64,000 bases of DNA from the NCBI GenBank assembly GCA_947462335.1, contig OX381704.1, positions 21,158,442-21,222,441 of the forward strand, in the 5' to 3' direction. The stretch is from Harmothoe impar (lineage: Eukaryota > Annelida > Polychaeta > Phyllodocida > Polynoidae). The first letter of the stretch is position 1. The number at the start of each line of letters is the position of its first letter. The notes under the pieces are model-generated. The model searched no databases, was not told where the DNA came from, and worked only from the letters and a program-made list of their open reading frames with translations. Positions 38,901 through 47,985 of this stretch are shown one piece after another. Position numbers and translations under genes: made by a program.

Positions 38901-41900
38901 GGTCAAAGACGGCACCGGTCAGAGACGTTTGAAATGTTACAAACTCATGAGACTGAGCCACCAATGGAGAGCAGTCATGCATCACCCTGGTCCTTTTGGG
39001 AGTCAACGTCAACGTCATAGGGTCCCCCCTTAGCCTCGGCCAGCATCTACCGTATCCTACCAGTTGGATAACATGGGAGCAAGCAGCCATCTCTGGTCTA
39101 ATACACATCTTTAAATTACCTCTTTCAAATAAAGGTGTCAATACATAGCAGCCCTAATTAGCCCCTTTGGTCTAGATAAAATCAGTCTGTAGTTGTGTGT
39201 ATTGCCCAATGCACACATTTTGCGCCACTAAACTGGCGGAAAAGCCAAAAGAAGCTCTGTCCCAGCCCATAGCATGCAGTCTCGGACTCCCATACCAACA
39301 CTGCGCCGTGTCCCTCTGCTGTGTATGGTATGGGAGCAGACATGCATTTCACTCGATACACAGTTTGGTGGCGCAAATGGGTGTGTATTGGCCAATACAC
39401 ATCCAAGTACAGAGAGATCCTAATCCATATCAAATGGGTAATAAAAGTAAATGGGGGCTACTGTACAATTAAGACATATAACTGACAGAGGTAATGTAAA
39501 GATTTGGATTGGGATGGGATGATGGCTTGCTCCCAGGCTATCCAACTGGTAGGATAGGCGCTGGCCGAGACTGCATAGCATGGCATTGGGCTGGATCCCC
39601 CTCAAAAGTAGCTCACCAGTCATGTGTTCATTCATTATCACGACAAAGAGACATAGTCCATTATTGCACTATGCGGTGCTAAAAGGGTTAACATCTTTGT
39701 GTATCTGATGGTTAATTGCATTCTGGATACAAAAGTCAGAGATTTATTGGTAGGGCCTGTGGACGATATGATTTGAGCCTTTTTAGGCAAAAAAAAAGGT
39801 TGTGTTCAGGTAACATGGCCCAAAGAAATTCGGTAGGTAGGTCGATTTTTTTTTTTGTAAACCAATTTTTTTCAAGGATTTTAAGACAAAATTCCTCTTC
39901 ATATAATTTCCGGGGGAAAAAAATTCAGTAAATAGATGTGTTTTTTTGTAGAAAAATCACAAAAATGCCTTCAAAAAAAAAAAAAAAAAAGTAATTGGGT
40001 AGGGCGAAAAAAATAGGGTCGTTAGGGATACTTGAACACAACCTTTTTTTTGGCCTTATAATAGAAACAGAACGATAGCCAATATACTCACTTTGTAGCG
40101 ATGTTTTCGATGAGCACTGTGTTGAAAGCACTCAATACACAACACACAGGTGGGATCCATGCCGCAGTCCCGACACGAGTAAGTGGGCTCTCCATTCTTA
40201 AACACCCGCCCGCACAGCTGGGGTGGGTTATCCCGGTCCTTCAGTGAACGGAGGATGGCATCCGGCTCTGGTGCTCCACCACAGAGGAAGGATTCAAGAG
40301 GGCGGAACAGAACGCGCTTGGCTTTGCGCTCCTCGCGTGCGGGGTCAGGGTCGAGGGTGGGGATGTAGACAGCGGGAACATACTGACTCCAATGTTTGTG
40401 TAGTGTGGCTTCTAGGTCTCCCTTGGCATAAGCCTCTTGGAATTCCTGTAGAGTGAAAGAATGGTTATGTGGTTATTGATATCAAAGAGGAATGGATACC
40501 GGTAGTCTATCAAAGCATGTTTACTTCTAAGTTTGTATCACAATCATTCATAGTTCCTACTTTTGGAGCAAAATGAAACAATGACTGTATGTGTAAGGGT
40601 AGATCATATCTGAAAGACTAAGCGAGACGCTTCACTCTTTTAGCTGGTGAATTCGTGGTTGAACACAATTGTGAAACTTTTACCATGATAAAATAAAAAC
40701 GTATTTGAAAAAAAAAGAGCAAAATATCAGACTTGAGAAGATATAGCTAGATACTTGCTCTCAATTGTGACCCCCTCTTGATTATCAATTATCCCTACGC
40801 TTTGTCCAAAATATGAGATCTCTTAGTCTTACTACTCTTAGTAGTCTTACCTATTGAACTATACAGCCTATTGACATTGGTTTGAGATGTGTATTTCTGT
40901 TGTGATGTAGATCTAAGGGAGTGTTCATTTATTAATTACAGCGGGGGGGTGGTGAGATTTCGCGTGGAGGGGCGAAATATTTTTTATGCCCTCCCCTTGA
41001 GAGTGAGTGGAACGTTTTGCGCCCCTCCGCCGTAGGCGCCGAAAATCCCCCCCCCCCCCCCCCCCCACTCATAATGACATATTTCAACTGTTTACGCTCT
41101 CAGTGAGAGTCTCAGCCTGCACTGAAAGTGAGATCAGAGATGTGTGAAATCCGGCTGAAAGCTGACACCTACCTTTGCCTTGGTTTCTGATATATGAAAC
41201 CTTCACTTTGCTTTCCAAGTTAGGGGGCCATAAGTTCCGACGAAACCCACTGAGCTACGCTTGTGGGTTTCGCCGGAGCTGATTGGCAAAGTGACTTTGA
41301 AAGTCTGGGGTCCTCTTTGAGCCTACCAAAAAGCGCAGATGGCACCACCGTCTACGGGCGTCCTACGCTTTGCGACTCAGCCTGGGTCGCATTCACTCCC
41401 AGCACAGAACTAAACCCACCATTATGATTAGTTCCTTGCTCCCAGCTTTTGCTATCCAGTGGCGGCCCAACCTACACGGAGTCGTAGGTTGGGTAGGCTC
41501 AACTAGGGGGCCATATGACGGAGATGTGATATGATATGTGGCCATTATATGTGATATGATCACAGGTGTGCCATGATCTAGATTCTACTCATCTATATTA
41601 TAATAGTGTCTTAGGGAGTGCTCATTTTTTAACAACAGGGGGGGGGGGCGGTGAGATTTCGCGGGGAGCGCGCAAATTTTTTTCACCCCCTAGAGGGGTC
41701 GAATTTTTTTAACCCCCCCCCGGCAGGCCGAAAATCGCGCGCGTTTGCGCCCCTTTGTAGCATAGTAACGCACGGGCTTTTCCCCTCAAAACAGGTTGAA
41801 TTTTTTTGCCCCCCCCCCAAGAGGGGTCTGAATTTTTTACCCCCCCCCCTGGTCAAGGGGTCCAAATTTTTTACCCCCCCCCCCCCCAAATCCACCACCC

Positions 41901-42399
41901 CCCCCCTGTTGTTAAAAAATGAGCACTCCCTTATATTAGTGAATTGACAAGAAGATTCATTCAAGGATCCCGAATTTGTGAATGAAATGTTGTTCCATTT
42001 AACACACGGTCTATGTTGGAAATACCCCCTACTTATTATCCGTATTGTCACCATGTCGAGTTTTCGCCATCATAGAACACACTAGAAGTACTGTTAATGT
42101 TACCTTTTGGCACTCCCTGTCAAGAGTCTGTGAGTGTGACACTCTGACCGAGTGAGTATTGTCAGAATTTGGACGTGCAAAAACAAAACAACTCCAATCC
42201 ACGCACAGACGACATCAAGTTCACCGTCTCCGTACATGTTTAAAAACGAGCGAATAACCACAAAAACATAGCATAGCAAACATCAATATAAGTTTATCGC
42301 GGAGGAATGCTTTTCAGTTATAATAATCACCTTTTGGACCTCTTCTGCGGAGAATTCGGCCACAGCCTGCATCAAACCGCTGTGCGATAACCCTGCCAT
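13733..42399 (-). CDS. UBR2: UBR1/UBR2-type N-recognin E3 ubiquitin ligase, complete
   Basis: Recognises N-degrons and transfers ubiquitin (RING E3). Exons in gene order: 42331-42399, 40092-40445, 38166-38282, 36710-36901, 36402-36479, 36004-36190, 35416-35557, 35094-35145, 34398-34496 or 34250-34348, 32066-32147, 31690-31768, 31106-31340, 30644-30824, 29961-30127, 29535-29600, 29273-29349, 27584-27806, 27215-27373, 26776-26982, 26242-26335, 25889-25983, 25418-25680, 25090-25248, 24665-24805, 24077-24339, 23507-23621, 23150-23210, 22392-22479, 21930-22082, 17258-17506, 16931-17009, 16393-16526, 15777-15888, 15458-15595, 14829-14999, 14301-14402, 13733-13874. These total 5,325 nt, in frame, giving 1,774 aa; human UBR1 and UBR2 are about 1,750. 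All introns read GT-AG. It begins [13 protein letters not shown] and ends IDWQHL, like the vertebrate FNWQLL terminus. Domains in order: UBR box, ClpS-like domain, long helical scaffold, RING-H2, Cys-rich C-terminal cap. Whether it is orthologous to UBR1, UBR2 or both is not settled; the symbol was chosen partly because of the alternative exon pair. Confidence 0.95.
14448..14713. mobile_element. TTAA-flanked MITE-like element in a UBR intron
   Basis: Bounded by TTAACCCTTTGAGG at the left and AGAAAGGGTTAA at the right. It contains part of the dispersed GCATAGT/GCAGCACT repeat. TTAA ends followed by CCC suggest piggyBac-type mobilisation. It is diverged, so the boundary is approximate. Confidence 0.45.
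17507..18205. repeat. Minisatellite spanning a UBR 3' splice site
   Basis: Units of about 38 bp (AGATTAACACAGATTATAGC then TACTGACACCCGGCCCCC) alternate with about 58-bp units that also carry AGGATGGTCGCTGT. On the minus strand this is the acceptor ACAGCGACCATCCT, which copies the junction at 17506/17507. Acceptor copies occur at 17709, 17805, 17901 and (diverged) 18184 in addition to the real one. The array is interrupted by a MITE at about 17941-18135. Confidence 0.85.
17941..18135. mobile_element. TATAAGCC-type MITE copy inside the array
   Basis: Contains CTCGCGTATAAGCC, GGGCCGATCC and TAAGCCGCACT modules, as in the copy at 8318-8540 but in a different arrangement. It lies between two array units, so it inserted after the array formed. 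The right end is eroded. Confidence 0.7.
18822..21812. repeat. 3-kb palindrome (foldback-like element) in a UBR intron
   Basis: Base i pairs with base 40634-i. The outer arms, 18822 to about 19700 and about 20934 to 21812, look identical without indels over roughly 880 bp. Inside that, homology continues but is clearly diverged. The arms are made of degenerate CTACCTATCCCTCA repeats, pyrimidine-rich on the left and purine-rich on the right, with the switch near 20205. Both ends meet poly-C/poly-G. Long inverted repeats built of subrepeats resemble Foldback-type transposons. No transposase and no clear target duplication are seen. Confidence 0.9.
23013..23110. repeat. 41-bp-arm hairpin beside a 61-nt UBR exon
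   Basis: Arms 23013-23053 and 23070-23110 are inverted copies with two or three mismatches and a 16-bp loop. They lie 39 bp into the intron after exon 27 (donor at 23149). The surrounding segment back to about 22780 (GGCCGTATTGCACGCTC repeats) looks like a transposon remnant. Confidence 0.85.
24077..25248 (-). CDS. UBR2: UBR exons 23-25: RING-H2 catalytic region
   Basis: Exon 23 carries the first RING cysteines in [11 protein letters not shown]. Exon 24 carries [12 protein letters not shown]. Exon 25 carries [19 protein letters not shown]. The spread of zinc ligands over a large insertion matches the RING-H2 of UBR1/UBR2, which recruits the RAD6/UBE2A-B E2 enzymes. It lies at about residues 1073-1261. 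All expected Cys/His pairs are present. Confidence 0.92.
27807..29104. repeat. 85-bp minisatellite spanning a UBR 3' splice site, 15 intronic copies
   Basis: On the minus strand every unit contains CCTCCCCTTACAG and then the first roughly 40 nt of exon 17 (encoding [12 protein letters not shown]), plus a linker including ATGTATAATGTC. The repeated GCAGCTTGAT starts at 27781 (real exon), 27866, 27951, 28036, 28122, 28207, 28292, 28377, 28467, 28552, 28638, 28724, 28809, 28895, 28980 and 29065. Spacing is 85-86 bp, with one unit of 90. The array fills about 90 percent of the intron. Confidence 0.95.
33268..33422. mobile_element. TA-flanked MITE in the UBR intron between exons 9 and 10
   Basis: Inverted ends CCGTCGCGTTTAAGCGCC and GGCGCTTATACACGACGG lie between TA dinucleotides (33266-33267, 33423-33424). 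The interior repeats AAGCGCCGG and ATAAGCGAC modules. No coding capacity. Confidence 0.75.
34250..34348 (-). CDS. UBR2: UBR alternative exon 9B (33 codons)
   Basis: This exon encodes a 33-residue segment starting [14 protein letters not shown] and ending QMFTVPTL, with acceptor TAG and donor GTAGGT. It has the same length and phase as exon 9A and the same C-terminal FTVPTL. The intervening intron (34349-34397) is 49 nt, probably too short to be removed, so the two are likely used one at a time. Confidence 0.85.
34398..34496 (-). CDS. UBR2: UBR alternative exon 9A (33 codons)
   Basis: This exon encodes a 33-residue segment starting [13 protein letters not shown] and ending QIFTVPTL. It is flanked by CAG and GTAGGT, phase 0 at both ends. 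It is homologous to exon 9B only 49 nt downstream. Joining exon 8 (ending FTK) or exon 10 (starting ARMLISEHN) to either copy keeps the frame. Confidence 0.85.
34544..34693. mobile_element. 150-bp TTAA-flanked palindromic MITE
   Basis: Begins TTAACCCTTTAAGG and ends CCTTAAAGGGTTAA. The interior carries the GTGATGCATGAATGCAGC / TTCATGCATCATG hairpin that is scattered through most UBR introns. The TTAA target and CCC start are the features expected of piggyBac-mobilised elements. It sits just upstream of exon 9A. Confidence 0.75.
35692..35845. mobile_element. TA-flanked MITE, same family as 59865-60032
   Basis: Starts CCGTTTTCGGTGTAAGGCGC and ends GCGCTTATTACGTTGAATACGG, flanked by TA. A G-run and TTAGTGCTTAACAGTTTAAT lie inside. 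It is in opposite orientation to the copy at 59865. Confidence 0.75.
36710..36901 (-). CDS. UBR2: UBR exon 4: start of the ClpS-like N-domain
   Basis: Residues 181-244. The exon ends in [14 protein letters not shown], the hallmark of the ClpS-homologous domain that binds bulky hydrophobic (type-2) N-termini, and continues VISSLQRAI in exon 5. The phase is 0 at both ends and it is exactly 64 codons. The donor is GTAAGT. Confidence 0.93.
38166..40445 (-). CDS. UBR2: UBR exons 2-3: UBR box zinc finger
   Basis: Exon 2 (residues 24-141) ends with [31 protein letters not shown] and an [10 protein letters not shown] segment. Exon 3 (142-180) continues [18 protein letters not shown] and then FCDIH. 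Together they supply the full Cys/His set of the UBR box (about residues 101-168), including the DPTC and GYCDCGD segments that form the type-1 (basic N-terminal residue) pocket in characterised UBR proteins. Nothing is missing, so substrate binding is probably intact. The intron between them (38283-40091) holds three inverted-repeat elements. Confidence 0.95.
38411..38960. mobile_element. Foldback element with GTCTTTGACCGGTGCC subrepeats
   Basis: Termini TGGCTCAGTC and GACTGAGCCA flank arms of about 165 bp. The left arm has five head-to-tail 16-bp units of GTCTTTGACCGGTGCC (38444-38519). The right arm has three inverted units (38885-38930). A third, inverted, diverged set lies internally at about 38676-38728. 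No ORF. Related element at 61501-61758. Confidence 0.85.
39028..39562. repeat. About 535-bp imperfect palindrome in a UBR intron
   Basis: The outer pair TCGGCCAGCATCTACCG / GCGCTGGCCGA with CCAGTTGGATAACATGGGAG, and an inner pair around GTGTGTATTGCCCAAT and TTGCGCCACTAAACTGG, are inverted about a centre near 39295. It appears to be a diverged non-autonomous element and starts about 70 bp after the element ending at 38960. Confidence 0.7.
39778..40060. mobile_element. MITE-like element upstream of UBR exon 3
   Basis: Left end TAGGCAAAAAAAAAGGTTGT with GTTCAGGTAACA. Right end is the inverted equivalent, ACTTGAACACAACC then TTTTTTTTGGCCTTA. The interior is T/A-rich. It lies 32 bp from the exon 2 donor. 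Confidence 0.6.
41613..41931. mobile_element. About 320-bp G/C-run MITE, GGGAGTGCTCATT family
   Basis: Near-perfect inverted ends: AGGGAGTGCTCATTTTTTAA then CAACAGGGGG, and CCCCCTGTTGTTAAAAAATG then AGCACTCCC. They enclose alternating C-runs and AATTTTTT blocks. Partial or diverged copies occur near 40918-41060, 42840-43110, 43970-44160 and 47115-47200. Confidence 0.8.
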
Positions 42400-42755
42400 C
42401 TTGAAAAGTCTTCGGTGAACATGATTGTGCAGTCATGGTTTCGTATTTCCCAAAATATAGATTTCAACCAGGCATTAAACTAATTTGAATTGAAAAATTA
42501 AAGTATTAACACCATAATTTTATGCAGGACATGATCCATTGATCCTCTGTATCACTTTTTAGTTTTGAATGGTTTTAAGGCTCAACATAGTTTACGAAAT
42601 CCTCATGTACTTTGTACGCTCGCTCCGTATCTACCACTTCCGTCGTCTGTCGCAAGTTTGGGCAAATGAGAACCTTACACAAGAGCAGCATTACACTGTT
42701 TTTAAACATTTCTAAGAACAGGATCACTTCCAGAAGTATCTGTGCAACTAGCAGG
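42400..42755. promoter_or_regulatory. Putative bidirectional promoter between UBR and NUDT14
   Basis: The two start codons point away from each other across 356 bp. The segment contains CACTTCCG (about 42635-42642), an ETS-type core. On the UBR side, AAGATGGC overlaps the start codon, a YY1-like motif often found at housekeeping starts. No TATA box is obvious. Shared promoter use is inferred from spacing. Confidence 0.55.
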
Positions 42756-45700
42756 ATGGATAAGATATCTGATATATCGTTGACGCCCATCTCAGAGTCC
42801 AAATACATCCGTCCACAGAGAATATTTTACGTTCAAGTAAGACTCTCTCAATATCCCTAACCCCCCCCCCCCCCCCCCACGAGGGTTAATAAATTTTGAC
42901 CACTCTTGAAAGTGGGGATGAAGGCTCTTTTGCCAAAAAGAGGCATAATTCTTCAAGAGGGATCAGAATGTTTGCCCCTCCCCCCTCCCCTCAAAAGTTC
43001 TGACCACTCATGAGGGGGGGGGGGATGGTAAAAAATTATCCCTCCTTTTAACAAAAAAAAAGCAGAAATCTCGCAACCCCCTGTAATTAATAAAGGAACA
43101 CACTCGTTTAGGTCCATTATTATTCCTAGTATGTGATGTATAAAACCATTTAACAAGTGTATTTTTTAATCACAGAAGGGGGCCATATTGTAAATCTCAC
43201 ATCAGACTGGTAGACCTACCCTGCCAAATCTTAAATCTCACAGTAAGACTCGTAGACACACTCGGCCATAGAAAATCAATTTTCGACCCATAAGGGGGGG
43301 TAACAACATTTTACTGTTGACCCCCTCTCTTTAAAAAAAAAAGATCACTTCCTAATGTCCGAACATAAGGGAGCGTTCATTATTTATGGCAGGGGGGGTG
43401 GGCATTTGGAAAAACGAATACGTAAAAAAAAAGACCCCCCTGGCATAAATAATGAACGCTCCCTAAGTGATACTAATGTTCGAACATATGCGGTACTAAC
43501 GTCCGAACACTAACGTCCGGACACTAACATCCCGACTCTAGCGTCCCAACACTAATGTCCGAACACTAACGTCCGAACACAAGAGATATGGACGTTAGTA
43601 TGGCATGTGTTCAGACATTAGTATCACTTATGTTCGGACATTAGTGTCACTTATGCTTGGACATTAGTGTCACTTATGCTTGGACATTAGGGGCATGGCC
43701 TATTACACTTTGGGACACATTAACTTCTTTAATGGCGCTTTAAAAAGAGGGGGGGTCAATGGGTCAAATTTTTTTAACCCCCCCTTACGGGTCGAAAATC
43801 GATTTTTGATATGGCCGAGTGGGTCTATGAGTCTGATGTAAGATTTACAATATGACCAAGTGGGTCTAAGAGTCTGACGTAAGATTTACGATATGGCCCA
43901 CTTCTGTGATTAAAAAATACACTTGTTAAATGGTTTTACACATCACGTCCTAGGAATAATAATGGACCTATACGAGAGTGTTCATTTATTAGTTGCAGCG
44001 GGTGGTGCGATTTCGGCTTTTTTTTTTGTGAAAAGGGGTGAAAAATGGAGCCCTCGGCAAAATCATAATCAAATATCATCTTACCCTGGTAAGTCTCACT
44101 TAATTCTATAATTTTCACTTCCCCCCACCCGTTGTTAAAAAATGTTCACTCCTTTACTCACTCACAGGCATGATTCATTCATAAACTGCCCCCCCCGCCT
44201 GACTATTAAAGTTCTACCATTGCAAATCTCCCCCCCCCCCCCCCCAAAAAAAAAAGTAACCAACAAAAAAAAACAATTTAACAAACTGCACAAACCAAAG
44301 GGATAACAAGTGCTCACGAATATCTAAATGGACCGACTTGAATTTTTTACTCCCCAGCACGGAGGCTGGGGGAGCCCTATGCCTATGCCATAGGCTATGG
44401 AGCCCTATGTTCATTACATGAGATGTCATGTGTATGAAAAGTATCATGGTTTTAATGAATTCATTTCAGGATGGAAAGAAAAAGGCATGGGATGCTATGA
44501 AAGTACATGACAGGTAACTGAATTAATCTTAATGAACTCTTGTCATTATTACTCATTTACTGTCAAGTAGGCCGGTAGTATTTGTCTATAAACTGTAATA
44601 CTTTTCTTTGCATACTACGCAGTTCTTTATCTTGACCATGATTTTACTCATAATTAACATAAGTGGAATTAACGTAAAGTGGAGTCGGTTTAGTACATGT
44701 TTTATTTCCCGCTGCAGCGTTGCCATCCTCATCCACAACACAGACCGGGACGTGTTCGTCTTTGTCAAACAGTTCAGACCAGGTAGGCCACCTCTTCTCT
44801 AAGAGAGTGATTACTCTTACTTGTATAAGCTAGCAAAGACATTTAGATCAAATGATTCCTAGAGTTTTAAGTCTCTTCCCCTCCATGCCATTATTTATCA
44901 AGACAGTGCCGGTGAGTGCAGCCTTATGGATTGTGATGACAAAAGATTATATTTAATTAAAGCACTATGCTGCCATTTAAAATTGTTAACATCGGGGTGT
45001 TAATTTTTTGTTGATTTTTGTGATTTTTTTCTTCCCGGAACCATTGGCAATATTAGCGTTAGATTTGTGACAGTTACTTAACTCTTAATTCCCAGCTGTC
45101 TACATCAGTAAAGCCACAATCACAGAGGACAGTGCAGGTCGGTCGGTGATAGATCACGACAAGTTCCCGGGTTCTATCGGGATAACGTACGAGCTTTGTG
45201 CAGGCATCACTGATAAAGACGCGCCTGTTATACAGATCGCTAAGGAGGAGGTGCTGGAGGAGACCGGCTACGACGTGCCCATAGAACGATTTGAACAAAT
45301 TTGTGCACAGAGGTAAAAGTTCGACACACTTTATAATTCGCAATGGTCATCCTGTTTGCATGCTTACCGTATTAGACGAGTATCATTGCCTCAAAGAATT
45401 GTAATAATTTGGGGTATAATTGTCTGCAGATAACACCCACAGTGGGAGGTACTTATTAGGGGCTCATTACGCTATCATCAGTGGGCTGTAGGGGCTAGTA
45501 TTAGGGGTTGTAGGCCTCAGATCAAACAGTGTCATTTTCGAGATGAAAGTTTTCAAGTTTTTTTGGTCGCTTAGACCTATACTTAATAATAGAAAACCTT
45601 TATTCAGAGGCCTCAATTTGAACATTTAAGTTTTTTTTGAGGTTGGTCATTTTCATCCTTGCATTTTTATAGGAAAAGACAGAACAAGAACTGAAAAGCT

Positions 45701-46059
45701 CTTTTTCATTTGCTGTTGCCTTCCTGCACTTGTAAACCCCCATTCTCTTCATCACTTTATGATCTGTCCTATTCTTCGAAACTGTTTTGGACCACTACCT
45801 TCAATAAAACATAATGCTTGTTTCTCTGTGTAGATCGGGTGTTGGCGTGTCGGGTGCAAACCAGACGCTGTATTACGTCACAGTGACGGACGCCATGAAG
45901 ACGGCAGCGGGAGGCGGCTGTGTCAATGAGGGCGAGTTTATAGAAACTGCAGAAATTCCTGTAAAGGACTCGCTGACTTTCACCATGAATGATGAGATCA
46001 CCAAACCTATAGGCATGATGTTTGTACTGATGTGGTATCATCAATTTAAGGCTAAATAG
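42756..46059 (+). CDS. NUDT14: NUDT14-type UDP-sugar pyrophosphatase, complete
   Basis: Nudix hydrolase that cleaves UDP-glucose and related nucleotide sugars. Exons 42756-42836, 44470-44513, 44718-44782, 45096-45312 and 45834-46059 total 633 nt in frame, giving 210 aa (human NUDT14 has 222). It shows the family signatures SKYIRPQRIFY, KKAWDAMKVHDSVAILI, FVFVKQFRPAVY and the Nudix helix ELCAGITDKDAP...EEVLEETGYDV. SGVGVSGANQTLYYVTVTDA and EGEFIETAEIPV follow, and it ends MWYHQFKAK. The Nudix box keeps the EExxEExG metal ligands but departs from the generic GX5E start, as NUDT14 proteins do. An in-frame ATG at 42666 could add 30 basic residues. Introns hold C-run MITEs and a nested palindromic element. 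Confidence 0.93.
43085..43990. mobile_element. About 900-bp inverted-repeat element in NUDT14 intron 1
   Basis: Arms of roughly 230 bp (43085 to about 43320, and about 43760 to 43990) carry inverted copies of GTCCATTATTATTCCTAG, CACTTGTTAAATGGTTTTA, GGCCATATTGTAAATC and TCGAAAATCGATTTT. The core holds tandem GTCCGAACACTAAC / CACTTATG-type repeats. A smaller palindrome (43378-43464, AGGGAGCGTTCATTATTTAT ends) is nested inside. Confidence 0.75.
43378..43464. mobile_element. 87-bp palindromic MITE nested in the larger element
   Basis: Ends AGGGAGCGTTCATTATTTAT and ATAAATAATGAACGCTCCCT are perfect inverted copies around G-run, A-run and C-run sequence. Related to the GGGAGTGCTCATT family. Confidence 0.75.
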
Positions 46060-47985
46060 AGAATACACTGATACCCAATAGTTACCGGTATGTGATATTG
46101 ATATAAGCTGACTGTCTTAATGTTCCTTTGAGATTTTTCCTAGATTTTTTTTTTTTTTTTGGGGGGGGGGGGTGAATGGGGTGTATGAGGGGGGAGGGTA
46201 TTTCAAACCAAGTTTGAAATACTAGCTTTAAGCCTTCTTCCATTACGGTAGTAGATAAGTACGTTGAGAGTGTATGTTCTGTAATATATTAAACATTCAA
46301 TCAACCTGATGGGCTTGGTACATGTACATGAAAGTAGCATGCCGTCCTTAAAGTGTTAGATTAGAATCTGAATGAATCAACTTAAACCAGGGTACCCGTA
46401 TCATGTAAATGTAGAAAATTAATGTGAGAAAATGAGATTAGTCAAATCTACAGCCAAATGAACACTAGGCATGTTATGTCCATACCTAAAATTTGGCCTA
46501 ATTATTTGTGTGAGTATAAGTTAAGGCATACCATTTATTCAGGGATGAAAGGTTTCAAGTTTTTCCCTGATTTCAAGTTGTTTCATGTTGCAAAGACCTT
46601 GAATCTATAGAGGACCTTTTTTCCGTGGCCTCAATTTGAACTTTTCAAATTTTCATGAGATTGGTCATTTTCATCTCTGATTATTATGTATTACCCCTGC
46701 GTTGGCATAGCCTATAAACGGCATTGTGTACCTGCCTACCTCTAGGTTTGGTTTTAAAATGTATCATCATATATATGTAAAAAAGAATGTGTGAACTAAT
46801 GCTGATACGTGTACACTAATCTCACCCAGCTGAATGAGACAGGCTCCGTGTTTCCCTACTGCTACTCCCACTGCTGTCTACATGGTAAAATAGCAACATC
46901 CGAAACAGATGTGTCAAGAAATTCTCATTTGTTAATTTCTCTATTTTCATCCCCACATCAAACAAACGCATGCTTGAGGAATCTGCGTGTATTGCCTTTC
47001 GACAGTTTCCTCGAAATGTATCTCTCTCGCGATACCACCGGTTTTTAATACCTCAGGGAAATACCATACTGTCAGGTTTATTTAAACATTGTGGTTTAAA
47101 TAAGTGCATGTGCTATATAAGGGAGTGTTTTTTAACAGGGGTGGGATTTCGCGCATGCCCTTTTAAGCATGGTAACGTGTAGGCGGCATCCCCCCCCCTC
47201 CCCAAGTGCCAGTGGTATGGGGTATTGAAATTTCTCTCAAGGACGGACCGCTTATATTGAATATGTGCCTGTCCTCTATAAGCGCCGGACGCTTTTAAAC
47301 GACAATATGTTGATAAATTGATAAATACGAAATGTATGAGTAAATACGAAATGTATGAGTAACTATTCAAAGTGCATTTTATGCTCTGAATAATAGCACT
47401 GTCTACCACAATATGCACAAACTGGTAATATAGAAAGGAGGACTCGTCTCAGTACTGCGGCTATGGTGTTGAAAATGATGAAAACTTGACTCTTGTAGAA
47501 AATAAATGAATATCAACGTATTATTCTGTTGTCAAGTTACTACTGAAAAGTATAATTTACGTATTTCTTTTTAATTATTTCATCATATCACTGTGAATGG
47601 CCGATATATAATTATGGGAATCTACAGATACTATAGATATAAGTTATATTTATACAATAGAGTATAGACAACTAGGACGACAAAAATTAGTTTTGAAATA
47701 TAACGATCACAACGTTTCGGCAAATCTGCCTTTATTAGGTGATCATAAATATAAGTACCGGTATGATGGCCAAGGAGAGTCATGTTTTAAAAAACTTCAA
47801 GTGCAAAAAGACAAAAAATTAAAAAAATTGAAAAGATTTTTTGACCATTGTCATTATGAAATGCATAAGGCAATTTATAGGTCCTGTGTGACACTCTTTT
47901 CTTTCCATTTTTCTTTAGTCTTCATACCGTACAACGTATATATATATATACGGTCTTCCAGATACAATTCGAAATTGGCCCCTGT
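46060..47985 (+). other. NUDT14 3' flank and gene-free stretch
   Basis: The immediate 3' flank has a T-run/G-run (46148-46172). No clear AATAAA is close to the stop; ATTAAA at about 46290 is a weaker candidate. A MITE remnant lies near 47115-47310. No coding sequence recognised. Confidence 0.4.

Noticed and set aside
38444..38930. Transcription-factor binding cluster from GTCTTTGACC repeats
   Set aside because: TTTGACC resembles a nuclear-receptor/TCF-like half-site, but the repeats lie in inverted arms of a mobile element, which explains them better.
45096..45312. Loss of Nudix activity because the GX5E part of the box is not canonical
   Set aside because: From memory, human NUDT14 departs from the generic pattern at the same place while keeping the EExxEExG helix, so this looks family-typical.
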